Source of the DNA: an uncultured Pseudoteredinibacter sp.
GTDB lineage: Bacteria > Pseudomonadota > Gammaproteobacteria > Pseudomonadales > Cellvibrionaceae
NCBI RefSeq assembly: GCF_947502065.1
Contig: NZ_CANMYE010000009.1
Location: 34,352-98,351 of the forward strand
DNA: 64,000 nt
Direction: 5' to 3'
Both the position numbers and the translations under genes were made by a program. Below are positions 1-8,795 of this stretch, piece after piece (within the stretch, counting starts at the first letter, position 1; each line of letters starts with the position of its first letter). Under the pieces are notes generated by a model. The model ran no database searches. It had not been told where the DNA came from and saw nothing but the letters and a program-made list of their open reading frames with translations.

Positions 1-308
1 TAAAAATCGTGATGCTAACTGGCTACTCCAGCATCAGTACCGCGGTAGAAGCCATTAAGCTCGGCGCACAAAACTATCTATGCAAACCAGCCGATGCCGA
101 CGACATTCTAAATGCCTTTGAACAAGGCCAAGGTAATGCTGATGTGGAAATCAGCACGCAGCCACCTTCAGTAAATCGCCTAGAGTGGGAACATATCCAG
201 CGAGTACTGAGCGAACACGACGGTAATATCTCTGCTACTGCCCGCGCACTGGGAATGCACCGCCGTACTTTGCAGCGTAAATTGCAAAAGCGACCGGTAA
301 AGCAATAG
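1..308 (+). CDS. Response regulator, RegA/PrrA/ActR type, C-terminal part (5' truncated by the window edge)
   Basis: Reading frame open from the window edge (first complete codon at base 3) to the stop at 306-308. The visible part holds the end of a receiver domain, with VMLTGYSS followed by the conserved KP pair in YLCKPAD. A short linker leads to a Fis-type helix-turn-helix (NISATARALGMHRRTLQRKL) at the C-terminus. This layout and wording match the redox-responsive RegA/PrrA/ActR family, which regulates respiration and energy metabolism together with a RegB/PrrB sensor kinase. The kinase is not in the window. The N-terminal phosphoacceptor Asp lies upstream and cannot be checked. The methionine at base 9 is an internal codon, not a start. 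Confidence 0.85.
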   Translation, partial: KIVMLTGYSSISTAVEAIKLGAQNYLCKPADADDILNAFEQGQGNADVEISTQPPSVNRLEWEHIQRVLSEHDGNISATARALGMHRRTLQRKLQKRPVKQ

Positions 309-452
309 CGTTAAAAGTCATAAAATATCTGAGATAGATAACCGGGCTAAGATAATTTATAGGCGAATTTATATTCACTGACTTTTATTAATGCACTGAC
401 CTAATAAGCCCCCTATAATCATTGCTCCTTTCATAATAAGAAGTGAAAAACT

Positions 453-875
453 ATGCGTGGAGCCTGCCGTTGCGGCCAAGTTAACTACCAAGTTAAAAGC
501 CAACCTCTATATTCTGGGTATTGCCATTGTCACGCTTGTCAAAAGCGCAATAGCGCACCTTGTGTCAGCTTATTTTTGATTCAGAAAAGCCAGATCGACA
601 TAAGTGGCAATACAGCCACTTATCATGGCAAAGGCGGCTCAGGGAAAGATCTTATCGAACATCGCTGTGATAGCTGCGGTGACGCCCTATATTCTGACAT
701 TACCGTTTTGGACAATGTCATTGTATGCCTAGCATCTACCCTCGACGATCCAGCTGATTTCAAACCTGAAGGCCATCTTTGGGTAAGCAGTCGTGATCCA
801 CGTTTCGACATCAACGACGATCTAGAGCAGCAAGCCGGGCCACCTATGCAAATGATGCCTTACCTTGCCAAATAA
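453..875 (+). CDS. GFA/CENP-V domain protein
   Basis: A 140-residue protein with the cysteine pattern of the GFA (glutathione-dependent formaldehyde-activating-like) zinc fold: CRC at residues 5-7, CHCHAC at 24-29 and a later CDSC. Members of this family bind two zinc ions; the actual substrate of most bacterial paralogues is unknown, and the formaldehyde role should not be assumed. It stands alone, with 144 bases before it and 126 after it. The ATG at 453 fits the start of the conserved RGACRCG segment; the Shine-Dalgarno sequence is weak (AAGAAG). Confidence 0.85.
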   Translation: MRGACRCGQVNYQVKSQPLYSGYCHCHACQKRNSAPCVSLFLIQKSQIDISGNTATYHGKGGSGKDLIEHRCDSCGDALYSDITVLDNVIVCLASTLDDPADFKPEGHLWVSSRDPRFDINDDLEQQAGPPMQMMPYLAK

Positions 876-1001
876 ATTAATTTTGCTGGAACTTTCCAAA
901 TGGATTGGGCTCGATTAAAGCAAGCAGACAAAAGCAAATAGAAAAGTCCATTGATGCAACATCATATGGGTGAATAAGGATAGGAAGAGGTAGACAGCAA
1001 T

Positions 1002-1769
1002 ATGGCAAAATTTATTCTTGTTAGCCTATGCATAGCAATGCTCAGTGCTTTTACCATAAACAGCCATGCGGGCAGGGCTCACCCTGAAAACATTGAAACC
1101 GACGCTGTCTTCACCCAATTATCTAAAAATGTCTGGATGCATACCAGCTACAAGAATTTTGATAAATGGGGAACAATTCCCGCTAATGGCTTAATCGTTC
1201 TTGATGAGCAAAACTCTACCCTAGTCGACACGGCGTGGAACAATGCCCAAACCAAAACCATTTTGGAGTGGGCAAAAACAAGCCTTAAGCGCCCAATCAC
1301 CCGCGCCGTATTTACCCATGCCCATTCCGATAAAATGGGTGGCGTCGAAACCGTAAGAAGCTACGGTGTAAAAACTTGGGCAAACCCTCACTCTAATGAT
1401 CTCGCCCCGAGCAATGAGCTATTGCCGGCAGAGTTTGATCTAAGTTTTGACAGCCACAATAAAAGCAGTGACATTAACCCCTTAGTCGTATTTAAACCCG
1501 GCGCAGGACACACTCTCGATAATATCGTGGTCTATCTACCCGATGAAAAGATGCTCTACGGCGGCTGCTTAATTCGCCCAGGCAATGCCAAGGGCATGGG
1601 CAACACTCAAGATGGCGATGTAAATAGCTGGGACGGTTCAGTCAAAAATATTACCCAAAGCTTTCCAGCAATAGATTCTGTAATTCCTACCCACGGCGCC
1701 CCAGGTGGTAAAGAGTTACTTGAGCATACTATCAAGCTTGTTGAAAAACACCGGGGCTCACTCAACTAG
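1002..1769 (+). CDS. Subclass B1 metallo-beta-lactamase-like protein
   Basis: A 255-residue exported protein with a signal peptide of about 23 residues. All six zinc ligands of a B1 metallo-beta-lactamase are in place. The HxHxD motif is H106-A-H108-S-D110, followed by H170 in GAGHTLDN, C189 in YGGCLIR and H231 in PTHGAPGG. The Cys in the GGCLIR context is the hallmark of subclass B1; glyoxalase-type relatives lack it. B1 enzymes hydrolyse penicillins, cephalosporins and carbapenems in the periplasm. No regulator, integron or insertion sequence is next to it, so it looks like a resident chromosomal gene. Whether it is active on beta-lactams cannot be decided from sequence. Confidence 0.88.
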   Translation: MAKFILVSLCIAMLSAFTINSHAGRAHPENIETDAVFTQLSKNVWMHTSYKNFDKWGTIPANGLIVLDEQNSTLVDTAWNNAQTKTILEWAKTSLKRPITRAVFTHAHSDKMGGVETVRSYGVKTWANPHSNDLAPSNELLPAEFDLSFDSHNKSSDINPLVVFKPGAGHTLDNIVVYLPDEKMLYGGCLIRPGNAKGMGNTQDGDVNSWDGSVKNITQSFPAIDSVIPTHGAPGGKELLEHTIKLVEKHRGSLN

Positions 1770-1931
1770 CGAGCCCCAAGCCCTACCCGATTAAGTTAAG
1801 CCCGGAAATAAAGAGTGAAAGAATAATACCTTTAGGCGAAAAGCTAGCTGAGGATAAACAACCCAAAATATTGCAAATCAAGCTATCTGATATCGCGCCT
1901 TAGCTGCAAACGCAAGCAGCTAAGAAGGCGA

Positions 1932-2204
1932 TTAGGCTCGCCACAAAGTCCAAGCTCCAATAATAACAAAGCCTGCACCGGCAACTAGGTTCAGGTACTT
2001 CTCATTCAGGTATTGGGAGGCGTACTGCCCTAATAGCACCCCAATACCTGCACAGGCCACGAGAGCAAGAGAAGCCCCAATAAACACTGTCCATTTACTG
2101 ACTTCTTTATCCGCTGCAAATAACAGGGTGGCCAATTGAGTTTTATCACCCAACTCGGCAAGAAAAATAGTTACAAATACGGTGGCTAAAACTTTTATGT
2201 CCAC
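1932..2204 (-). CDS. GDT1/TMEM165 (UPF0016) family transporter, half-size
   Basis: A 90-residue membrane protein with one copy of the family motif ELGDKTQ near residue 17 and three predicted hydrophobic segments. Full-length members have two such halves; bacterial half-size proteins are thought to act as homo- or heterodimers. The family moves divalent cations, in bacteria chiefly manganese export. It is divergent from the aminotransferase gene, with 148 bases between them. I saw no yybP-ykoY-type manganese riboswitch in that gap, though a covariance search would be needed to exclude one. Confidence 0.85.
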   Translation of the reverse strand: MDIKVLATVFVTIFLAELGDKTQLATLLFAADKEVSKWTVFIGASLALVACAGIGVLLGQYASQYLNEKYLNLVAGAGFVIIGAWTLWRA

Positions 2205-2352
2205 TTTGGTCTACCTAACTGATGGTTATCAAGACGCTGTGCCAGCCTTTAAGATATAATGCGGTCGCCTTTTTTGGCGAATAGCATCTCGGCCACTAGC
2301 GCCATATAACACAGCAGCCATATAGCACAGCATTTAATTTAAGGAGCCTTCC

Positions 2353-3630
2353 GTGGATCTTAATCAAGCCAGCCAAGAACAACTGCAACAGTGGCAAGCC
2401 CAGCTGCAGCAGGACTTTGAAAACTTTAAAGCCCAGGGCTTAAAGCTGGATATTACCCGCGGCAAGCCATCTAGTGCTCAGCTAGACTTATCCAATCACT
2501 TGGATGGCATTTTGGGCGGTGATTATAGCAGTAGTAACGGTACCGATGTACGTAACTATGGTGGCCTTGATGGCATTGCCGAGATGAAGGCCCTAGGTTC
2601 TGAGATTCTATCAGTACCCCAGGACATGATTTTAGTGGGTGGCAATTCCAGCTTAACCCTGATGTTTCAAGCCATGCTGCAAGCCTATAGCTTCGGTTAT
2701 GCTGGCCCAAACAGTGCTTGGCAGACGCAGGAAAAAGTTAAGTTTATCTGCCCCGTTCCCGGCTATGATCGCCATTTCACCATCTGTGAGCATTTCGGCA
2801 TTGAGATGCTCACTGTAACCATGGATGAGAACGGTCCGGATATGGATCAGGTAGAAGCCATGGTAACAGCCGATCCGAGCATTAAAGGTATGTGGTGCGT
2901 ACCTAAGTACTCGAACCCGACGGGCACGGTATACAGCAGCGAGACTATTGAGCGCATCGCTAAGCTAGGCAACATCGCAGGTGAAGGCTTCCGGGTATTC
3001 TGGGATAACGCCTATGTCCTGCATGATCTAAATGCCGACGCTGCCGCATTGCCTGCTATCGCTGATTTCTGTAAGCAACACGGTACTGAAGATTCTGTGC
3101 TGCAATTCGCTTCTACTTCTAAGGTAAGCTTTGCTGGTGCCGGTGTGGCTTTTATGGCGGCAAGTCCTGCTAACCTTGCTGCATTTAAGGCTACTCTTTC
3201 GGTTGCGAGCATTGGGCCAGATAAGGTGAACCAATTGCGCCATGCTAAGCTTTTCCCAGATATGGCGAGCCTGAAAGCGCATATGGTGAAGCATGCCGAT
3301 TTGCTGCGCCCACGCTTTGAGGTTGTGTTAAGTCGTTTAGTGGAAGCCTTTGGTGATAACGATTTGGGCCAGTGGCAATCGGCCGCTGGTGGTTATTTTG
3401 TTTCTTTCGACACTCGCCCTGGGCTTGCCAAGCGTGTGGTTGAGCTGGCCGCTGAGGCCGGTGTTAAACTGACTCCAGCCGGTGCCACCTACCCCTATGG
3501 CAATGATCCGCAGAACAGTAATATCCGTATTGCTCCGAGCGTGCCTAAGGTAGATGAAGTTGATTTGGCTATGCAGGTGTTTGTGTGTGCGGTTAAGTTG
3601 GCGTCTGTTGAACAGATTCTAGCAGCTTAA
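2353..3630 (+). CDS. Aspartate aminotransferase, fold-type I subgroup Ic
   Basis: A 425-residue PLP-dependent transaminase. The segment ASTSKVSFAGAG contains the Schiff-base lysine at about K257; KYSNPTGT and RIAPS are further family motifs. The overall wording (ITRGKPSSAQLDLS, NYGGLDGI) fits the small subgroup of aspartate aminotransferases typified by the Corynebacterium enzyme (aminotransferase class MocR/Ic) rather than classical AspC. It interconverts aspartate and 2-oxoglutarate with oxaloacetate and glutamate in the cytoplasm. The start is GTG at 2353, supported by AAGGAG ten bases upstream. No clear terminator follows; the structured repeat pair lies downstream. Confidence 0.88.
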   Translation: MDLNQASQEQLQQWQAQLQQDFENFKAQGLKLDITRGKPSSAQLDLSNHLDGILGGDYSSSNGTDVRNYGGLDGIAEMKALGSEILSVPQDMILVGGNSSLTLMFQAMLQAYSFGYAGPNSAWQTQEKVKFICPVPGYDRHFTICEHFGIEMLTVTMDENGPDMDQVEAMVTADPSIKGMWCVPKYSNPTGTVYSSETIERIAKLGNIAGEGFRVFWDNAYVLHDLNADAAALPAIADFCKQHGTEDSVLQFASTSKVSFAGAGVAFMAASPANLAAFKATLSVASIGPDKVNQLRHAKLFPDMASLKAHMVKHADLLRPRFEVVLSRLVEAFGDNDLGQWQSAAGGYFVSFDTRPGLAKRVVELAAEAGVKLTPAGATYPYGNDPQNSNIRIAPSVPKVDEVDLAMQVFVCAVKLASVEQILAA

Positions 3631-3731
3631 CATTTAAGTCAAAAGGCAATGAAGTCTACTCGTACTTAAACCTTATAAATGAAGTCACAACCTGCTCAAC
3701 TCTAGATCGAACACTGTACAGACTTGCCGGC

Positions 3732-3840
3732 TTTAGCCCCTATAGTAGCTGCCCTGGAACACGCTTAAACCATCCAGGGCGCTCGGGTCGCGGCGTCCAT
3801 GCCGCTTTACGGTTCCTGGTCAGCTACTATAGGGGCTAAA
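3732..3840. repeat. Structured repeat copy 1 (perfect 20-bp inverted ends)
   Basis: A 109-bp element bounded by a perfect 20-bp inverted repeat, left arm 3732-3751 and right arm 3821-3840. The interior contains the module GGCGTCCATGCCGC, found in inverted orientation in copy 2 at about 4050. There is no open frame of note and no transposase. It belongs to the intergenic family described at 3918, 15383, 20587, 20920 and 31347, but its arms are the most divergent. Confidence 0.7.
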
Positions 3841-3917
3841 TCCTACACCTTTGCATTATCAGTTGCTTTTGAATGGCTGAAAGAGGCCCGATCAAAGGAA
3901 ATATATGCAATTGCAGA

Positions 3918-4091
3918 ATGTCTTGGGTGGGGGACTCTTTGCAGGGGCGTCTCCGACTTGACCAAATCCCCTGGAGGGATTTTGGGCTTGGCCGAAGGCT
4001 GAGCGCATGGATAGCGCGAATCCAAGAGGAGCCGAGCTGGCATGGACGCCGCTTTTTGCGTACCCAGCAAAGAGTCCCCCACCCAAGACAT
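3918..4091. repeat. Structured repeat copy 2 (perfect 25-bp inverted ends)
   Basis: A 174-bp element with perfect 25-bp inverted ends, 3918-3942 and 4067-4091. The interior carries the family core: GGCGTCTCCGACTTG, then an internal hairpin formed by CCAAATCCCC and GGGATTTTGG, then the GGCTTGGCCGAAGG box and CATGGACGCCGC. The core is nearly the reverse complement of that at 20613-20726. It sits 77 bases after copy 1 in the same intergenic gap and could act as a transcription barrier between the flanking genes. Confidence 0.75.
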
Positions 4092-4197
4092 GCGGTCAGA
4101 CCTGCACTCTCTTCAAACATCTTTCTCTCATCAAATCTTCAGGGAACACTCCCACCAAGCGTCTTAACTAAGTAAACAAAAGACACTACAGGAGTGG

Positions 4198-5862
4198 ATG
4201 ATGAACCCAATCAGCAAACTGGGCCGAAAATTAACCGGTGCCGCCCTATTGAGCTTAGCGATAAGTCATAGCGCCCTAGCCGCCGAATCCCAGCTACTCA
4301 AACCAGAACTATTGCCCGAATTCAAAGACCGCTTGGATATCTATCAAGAGGTTACTCTAAACAGCGATCTTAGCCACCTAAGTACCAATCAAAAGAAAAT
4401 GCTGGCCGTGTTGATTGATGCCTCAAAAATTATGGATGATCTGTTTTGGCAGCAGGCATTCTATCAAGACAAAGAGAGCTTCCTTGCCAGCATCAAAGAT
4501 CCAAAGGTTCGCGAATTTGCCGACATCAACTATGGCCCTTGGGATCGCCTACAAGCCGACCAGCCTTTCTTGAGCGGTTACAAAGAGAAGGCTCTAGGTG
4601 CTGAGTTTTACCCACACAGCATGAGCAAAGAAAGTTTCGAGAAACAAAGCTTTGCTGATAAAAAAGGCCTCTACTCACTGGTTAAAGAAAAAGACGGTAA
4701 ATTAGAAACCCAAGCGTATAGCCAAGCTTATACCAAACAGCTTAGCGAGGCCGCCAAGCTATTAGAACGTGCAGCAAACCTTGCCGAAGATAAAGACTTC
4801 GCCAACTACTTACGCCTGCGTGCAAAGGCTATCACCAGCGATGACTACCAGCCTTCTGATATGGCATGGATGGATATGAAAAATAATCCGATCGATGTTG
4901 TGATCGGTGCGATCGAAACCTATGAAGATCAGCTTTATGGATACCGCGCCGCCTATGAGGCCTATGTCCTTGTAAAAGACATGTCCTGGAGTAAGCGCTT
5001 AGCAAAGTTTGCAAGCACACTTCCTGCTCTGCAAAAGGGCTTACCTGTACCTGAAAAATACAAGCAAGAAATGCCAGGCAGCAATGCTGACCTAAACGCC
5101 TACGATGTCATTTACTATGCAGGGCATTCTAATGCGGGTGGTAAAACCATCGCCATCAACCTACCCAATGACGAAGAAGTACAGCTATCGAAAGGGACTC
5201 GTCGCTTGCAGCTTAAGAATGCTATGCAAGCCAAGTTCGATCATATTCTAAAGCCAATTTCTGAAGTATTGATCGTTCCCGAGCAGCGCAAAAATATTAC
5301 CTTTAATGCCTTCTTTAGCAACACCATGTTCCACGAAGTAGCCCACGGCCTTGGCATTAAAAACACCATCAATGGTAAAGGTACAGTACGCCAAGCACTA
5401 AAAGAGCATGCTTCTGCTCTAGAAGAAGGTAAGGCCGACATCCTAGGTTTATACATGGTTAGCCAGCTATTAAAAGACGGCATGATCACCGAAGGCAAGC
5501 TGGAAGATTATTACACCACCTTCCTAGCCGGCATTTTCCGCTCGGTTCGCTTTGGTGCCAGCTCTGCCCATGGTAAAGCCAATATGATTCGTTTTAATTA
5601 TTTCGCCGAAAAAGGCGCTTTTTATCGTAACGACAAAGGCCAGTATGGCGTAAACATGGATAACATGAGCAAGGCCATGGCGTCACTATCCGAGCTGATA
5701 TTACGCTTACAAGGTGAAGGCGATTACCAAGGCGTTGGTAAACTTTTTGAAGAGAAAGGAAATATCGGTAAAGGTCTGGCGGCTGATTTAGCCCGACTGC
5801 AAGAAGCCAATATCCCAGTCGATATTACCTTTAAGCAAGGTAAGCAAGTACTCGGCTTATAA
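4198..5862 (+). CDS. M49-family (dipeptidyl-peptidase III-like) zinc peptidase, exported
   Basis: A 554-residue protein with a signal peptide of about 28 residues ending ALAA. The zinc site is HEVAH at 379-383 with a second glutamate motif EEGKAD at 409-414. This pairing, and an unusually long chain around it, fits peptidase family M49. Classical dipeptidyl-peptidases III have a six-residue HExxGH motif, whereas this one has a plain HExxH, as in some bacterial members. It probably removes dipeptides from peptide N-termini in the periplasm. Two ATGs are in tandem (4198, 4201), preceded by AGGAG. A strong terminator follows at once, so the gene is probably a single unit. Confidence 0.82.
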   Translation: MMNPISKLGRKLTGAALLSLAISHSALAAESQLLKPELLPEFKDRLDIYQEVTLNSDLSHLSTNQKKMLAVLIDASKIMDDLFWQQAFYQDKESFLASIKDPKVREFADINYGPWDRLQADQPFLSGYKEKALGAEFYPHSMSKESFEKQSFADKKGLYSLVKEKDGKLETQAYSQAYTKQLSEAAKLLERAANLAEDKDFANYLRLRAKAITSDDYQPSDMAWMDMKNNPIDVVIGAIETYEDQLYGYRAAYEAYVLVKDMSWSKRLAKFASTLPALQKGLPVPEKYKQEMPGSNADLNAYDVIYYAGHSNAGGKTIAINLPNDEEVQLSKGTRRLQLKNAMQAKFDHILKPISEVLIVPEQRKNITFNAFFSNTMFHEVAHGLGIKNTINGKGTVRQALKEHASALEEGKADILGLYMVSQLLKDGMITEGKLEDYYTTFLAGIFRSVRFGASSAHGKANMIRFNYFAEKGAFYRNDKGQYGVNMDNMSKAMASLSELILRLQGEGDYQGVGKLFEEKGNIGKGLAADLARLQEANIPVDITFKQGKQVLGL

Positions 5863-5864
5863 GT

Positions 5865-5900
5865 AAAAACGGCAGCGTGTTTTGCACGCTGCCGTTTTTT
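5865..5900 (+). terminator. Rho-independent terminator after the M49 peptidase gene
   Basis: Stem ACGGCAGCGTG / CACGCTGCCGT with a TTT(T) loop and a run of six T on the plus strand. The A run on the left side may let it work in both directions for the convergent zur gene. Confidence 0.92.
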
Positions 5901-5923
5901 AAATAGTTCTATTGATACAAAAA

Positions 5924-6385
5924 TTACAACTCAGAACAATTTCCACATAAACACTCCAACTCAACACTTGGGTGCCGCATTTTAAAGCCTGCAGAGCTTA
6001 CATTTTTCTGAATCTCCTTGAGCAACTTCGGCTCCATCATAACTTCTTTTACTGTTTTACATTGGCTACAGATTAAGAACTGGGACGCGCTATGTGGATG
6101 CGAGCAGGCAATATGAGAACAAGCAATGTATTTATTTGCAGAGTTAAGCTTGTGAACTAAATTGGCCTCAGCCAAAAAATCCAAAATACGATAGGCCGAA
6201 TTCGGCGGCATATTTTGCTCGGTCTGGGCATTATATAGATCTACCACCTCATAAGGAGATAAAGGTGCCTCGGCCTCCAACATAAGCTTAAGAATTTGTT
6301 CCCGCTTTTGCGTTAAACGCAAACCCGATTCGCTACAACGCTGATGAGCGCTGTCTAAACAGGCTTGCACTTCTTGAACTCCCAC
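5924..6385 (-). CDS. zur: Zinc uptake regulator Zur (Fur family)
   Basis: A 153-residue Fur-family repressor. An N-terminal winged helix (residues about 20-85, with LRLTQKREQIL and NSAYRILDFL) is followed by a metal-binding dimerisation domain. The structural zinc site is C106/C109 with C147/C150, and a His/Cys-rich stretch lies at residues 89-98. The lack of a typical Fur iron-site motif and the neighbouring zinc-starvation genes point to Zur rather than Fur. Zur with zinc represses uptake and zinc-sparing genes. The start is GTG at 6385 with AGAGG upstream. It is divergent from the DUF1826 gene, which has a Zur-like palindrome at 6548. Confidence 0.85.
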   Translation of the reverse strand: MGVQEVQACLDSAHQRCSESGLRLTQKREQILKLMLEAEAPLSPYEVVDLYNAQTEQNMPPNSAYRILDFLAEANLVHKLNSANKYIACSHIACSHPHSASQFLICSQCKTVKEVMMEPKLLKEIQKNVSSAGFKMRHPSVELECLCGNCSEL

Positions 6386-6547
6386 GAGCCACCTCTCTTA
6401 ATGCCCCCGATTGAAGGCCCACCATAAAAGCCAGCACTGTACCCCATTAATCAACAAGCCGCTAGCAAAGAGCCCTTAGAGCAGCCATTTCAACCACCCC
6501 CTATGGACAGAGCTAAATAAGCTTGTTTTTATCACTGCAAATATGCA

Positions 6548-6564
6548 ATGATATAACATATCAT
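6548..6564. promoter_or_regulatory. Probable Zur operator 1
   Basis: Perfect 7-3-7 palindrome ATGATATAACATATCAT, 58 bases before the DUF1826 gene and 163 before zur. It resembles the gammaproteobacterial Zur consensus (ATGTTATA-n-TATAACAT) and shares its architecture with the second site at 8707. Zinc-loaded Zur would repress the DUF1826/ZrgA-like pair from here. Confidence 0.7.
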
Positions 6565-6621
6565 CCAGAAGAGCATATGTGAAAACAAACCGATAAACAA
6601 GCATCAACACATAGGAATGCC

Positions 6622-7248
6622 ATGAAATCAGCTCAAGTTCTAAGCCTGCCATTAGCTCGCCCAGAGATATCGGATAGGGCTGACATTCTCGCAAAGATCT
6701 ATGAAGAGCATTGCAATATTGCCGTTTGGCAACGAGAGATCAGCCCGGCTATCAACGAAGAGTTAGCAACACTATTGGCACGCCAGCACGCGCTTGAGAT
6801 GCGTGAAATAGTGAGCCCTGAGAATGCCGAAGCTATGCTAATGCGAAAAAGTTTGGGCGCTAAATTGAGCCAAGATATAGCCCAGCTTATCGATATGTTC
6901 TGCTGTTTATTTGGGCTGCAACAAGCAGGAATGCGGCTGTGTGTACTCGATCATGCCATGTGCCCTCGCTTTCATGTCGACCAAGTCCCCTGCCGCTTGG
7001 TACACAGCTACTGCGGCCCAGGAACAGAGTGGATTGCCGACCATAAAGATCTAAAGGCTATTAACGCTCTAACTAGTGATTGCAGTGATAATCGTAATCA
7101 TGACGGCAACAAAATACAGCAGTTAAATGCTGGCGATGTCGCCCTACTCAAAGGTGGCTCTTGGGAAGGTTCGATGATCCCTGCCTTAATTCATCGCTCA
7201 CCTAAAGCTGATGAAAAACGCTTACTACTCACCTTAGACTTCGCTTGA
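6622..7248 (+). CDS. DUF1826 protein, zinc-starvation associated
   Basis: A 208-residue soluble protein with the DUF1826 core MCPRFHVDQVPCRLVHSYCGPGTEW (about residues 112-136), which carries Cys and His residues suited to metal contact. The biochemical role is unknown. Homologues recur next to Zur-regulated genes (CobW GTPases, zinc-independent enzyme paralogues), so a part in zinc allocation is likely by context. Its 3' end overlaps the next gene by ATGA, implying translational coupling. A Zur-type palindrome lies 58 bases upstream of the ATG. Confidence 0.72.
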   Translation: MKSAQVLSLPLARPEISDRADILAKIYEEHCNIAVWQREISPAINEELATLLARQHALEMREIVSPENAEAMLMRKSLGAKLSQDIAQLIDMFCCLFGLQQAGMRLCVLDHAMCPRFHVDQVPCRLVHSYCGPGTEWIADHKDLKAINALTSDCSDNRNHDGNKIQQLNAGDVALLKGGSWEGSMIPALIHRSPKADEKRLLLTLDFA

Positions 7249-7859
7249 TGATTAATTGTAGAGATTTCGAGATGCCTGCCACTGTTATATTTTTTGCCAA
7301 GGTCTGTTCTTTAGTGCTCGCTATATCCAGCTATTGCTATGGACATAGCGAGCACCATCACAAAACCATTAGCGCACATAAACATGGCGAAGCTGAGATG
7401 AGCATCGCCATGGAGGGTGAAGATGTTGAAATAGATTTACAAAGCTCTGCTGCCGATATTGTAGGCTTTGAACATAAAGCGCATAAGGAAGATGAGAAAC
7501 TGCAGCTAGCTCAGGCAAAGCTCACACTTCAAGCCGCTCGCTCGATTTTTCAATTCGAAGGCGGCGACTGCAAACTGCTTGAACAAAGCTCCGACTTTTC
7601 TGCGGTCGAAGATAAAATAAGCAATATTGCAGATCATATACATACCACCCACATCAATATTCCCGAAGCCAAGCAACATAGTGATATTAGTGCGCACTAT
7701 CATTTTAAATGCACAAATATTGGTAGTCTAAAAAGCTTGAGCATAAACATAAACGAGATATTTCCTGCCATTGAGAAAACTGATGTTAGCTGGATTAAAA
7801 ATCAAAAGCAGGGACATAGTGAATTGAACATCAAGAAGAAAAAACTGTACTTTCATTAG
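7245..7859 (+). CDS. ZrgA/DUF2796-like His-rich periplasmic zinc-binding protein
   Basis: A 204-residue exported protein. After a hydrophobic leader comes a His cluster (HSEHHH and AHKHGEAEM, residues about 34-51), and then the family phrase IDLQSSAADIVGFEHKA. A second His-rich stretch (HIHTTHINI) lies in the middle. DUF2796/ZrgA proteins are Zur-repressed periplasmic zinc binders that feed zinc import systems in Vibrio and are paired with a MacB-like transporter in Pseudomonas, the arrangement seen here. The start overlaps the DUF1826 stop; an internal ATG at 7272 is an alternative. Confidence 0.8.
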   Translation: MMINCRDFEMPATVIFFAKVCSLVLAISSYCYGHSEHHHKTISAHKHGEAEMSIAMEGEDVEIDLQSSAADIVGFEHKAHKEDEKLQLAQAKLTLQAARSIFQFEGGDCKLLEQSSDFSAVEDKISNIADHIHTTHINIPEAKQHSDISAHYHFKCTNIGSLKSLSININEIFPAIEKTDVSWIKNQKQGHSELNIKKKKLYFH

Positions 7860-7919
7860 TGTAAACCACCCACCCTTTGGGAAAGGAGTTTATGGGCTAG
7901 ACTGCCCCATTATCAATTC

Positions 7920-8636
7920 TTAGAGGTCGAACTCTTCATAGTCCAACACCTCCATTTGATAGGCCGAGGTCGCCGTATCATTTTCAACTACTGAGGAGCT
8001 CAAAACGCCTGACAACCAAAATGGATCATAGAGCGTATCCATTTTTATACCCCGATCTAGTTTGGCATAGATCATTTGATTTGGCGGGGGCGGAGGCATA
8101 TGTAGGCAAGCGCCGTAATACGGCACCAAAAACAATTCCGTTACTCTCTGCTCCTCATCCATATCTAAAGGTACAATAAAGCCCGGTATTCGTACTGCCA
8201 GACCATCTAGCTCGGCGACCGTTTTTGTTGATGTCATGGCGCGCATGTAGTCATCATCCATGGCATCCTTTAAGGCGCCCTCAATAGATAAGCTAAACTT
8301 ATCTTCCTCACTGCCCTCTTCTATATCTGCGATATATTCTGGCGGGCTCATTAAGACCTTAAGATCGTCTTCAGGAATCAGATCCATCCACTCAACGGGC
8401 TTAAAATAGTCGACTTTTTTTGCGCCAACCTTGCCTTGCGACACTTTGGAGGCTGATTTCAACTCCCCCTCCAGTTCATTATTTAGCTCGCCAGCTTCCA
8501 TAATCACGGCCACATCGGCCTTATCATCTCGCTCAGTCGAGCAGGCCGAAACCAATATAAATCCCACACAAGCGAGAGTCAGCTTCAAAACAAAGCGCTT
8601 ACTAAAAGAAAATACTGAAGTTATCAATCCGTACAT
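7920..8636 (-). CDS. DUF3299 lipoprotein of the zinc-regulated cluster
   Basis: A 238-residue lipoprotein with a lipobox ending LVSAC (Cys at about residue 32). The C-terminal half has the DUF3299 pattern: DGLAVRIPGFIVPLDM, then VPYYGACLHMPPPPPNQMIY. DUF3299 proteins commonly accompany DUF2796 and an FtsX/MacB-like transporter under zinc control; their precise function is unknown. Here the gene is transcribed away from the ABC transporter pair, and a Zur-like palindrome at 8707-8723 sits in the shared control region. An acidic stretch (residues about 95-125) separates the lipid anchor from the domain. Confidence 0.8.
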   Translation of the reverse strand: MYGLITSVFSFSKRFVLKLTLACVGFILVSACSTERDDKADVAVIMEAGELNNELEGELKSASKVSQGKVGAKKVDYFKPVEWMDLIPEDDLKVLMSPPEYIADIEEGSEEDKFSLSIEGALKDAMDDDYMRAMTSTKTVAELDGLAVRIPGFIVPLDMDEEQRVTELFLVPYYGACLHMPPPPPNQMIYAKLDRGIKMDTLYDPFWLSGVLSSSVVENDTATSAYQMEVLDYEEFDL

Positions 8637-8706
8637 TTTTCACTCTGCATAAGTACCGCCAAATTCCACTAATGAATCCATCAAAGGCATTCAAATCAAG
8701 CACAAT

Positions 8707-8723
8707 ATGTTATGTTATAACAT
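8707..8723. promoter_or_regulatory. Probable Zur operator 2, shared by divergent genes
   Basis: The 17-bp sequence ATGTTATGTTATAACAT is a 7-3-7 palindrome very close to the Zur consensus. It lies 71 bases before the DUF3299 lipoprotein gene and 73 before the ABC transporter genes, so one bound Zur dimer pair could silence both directions. Confidence 0.8.
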
Positions 8724-8795
8724 CACTATAACAATGCATAGCCACTGTGAAAATAGGCCATGCGTAAGACAATTTTGAGCAAACGGTAGACAGTC

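Noticed and set aside
3799..4175. Several short open frames on both strands
   Set aside because: They lie within the structured repeats 1 and 2, on both strands at once, and their products share no known domain; they reflect the repeat sequence.
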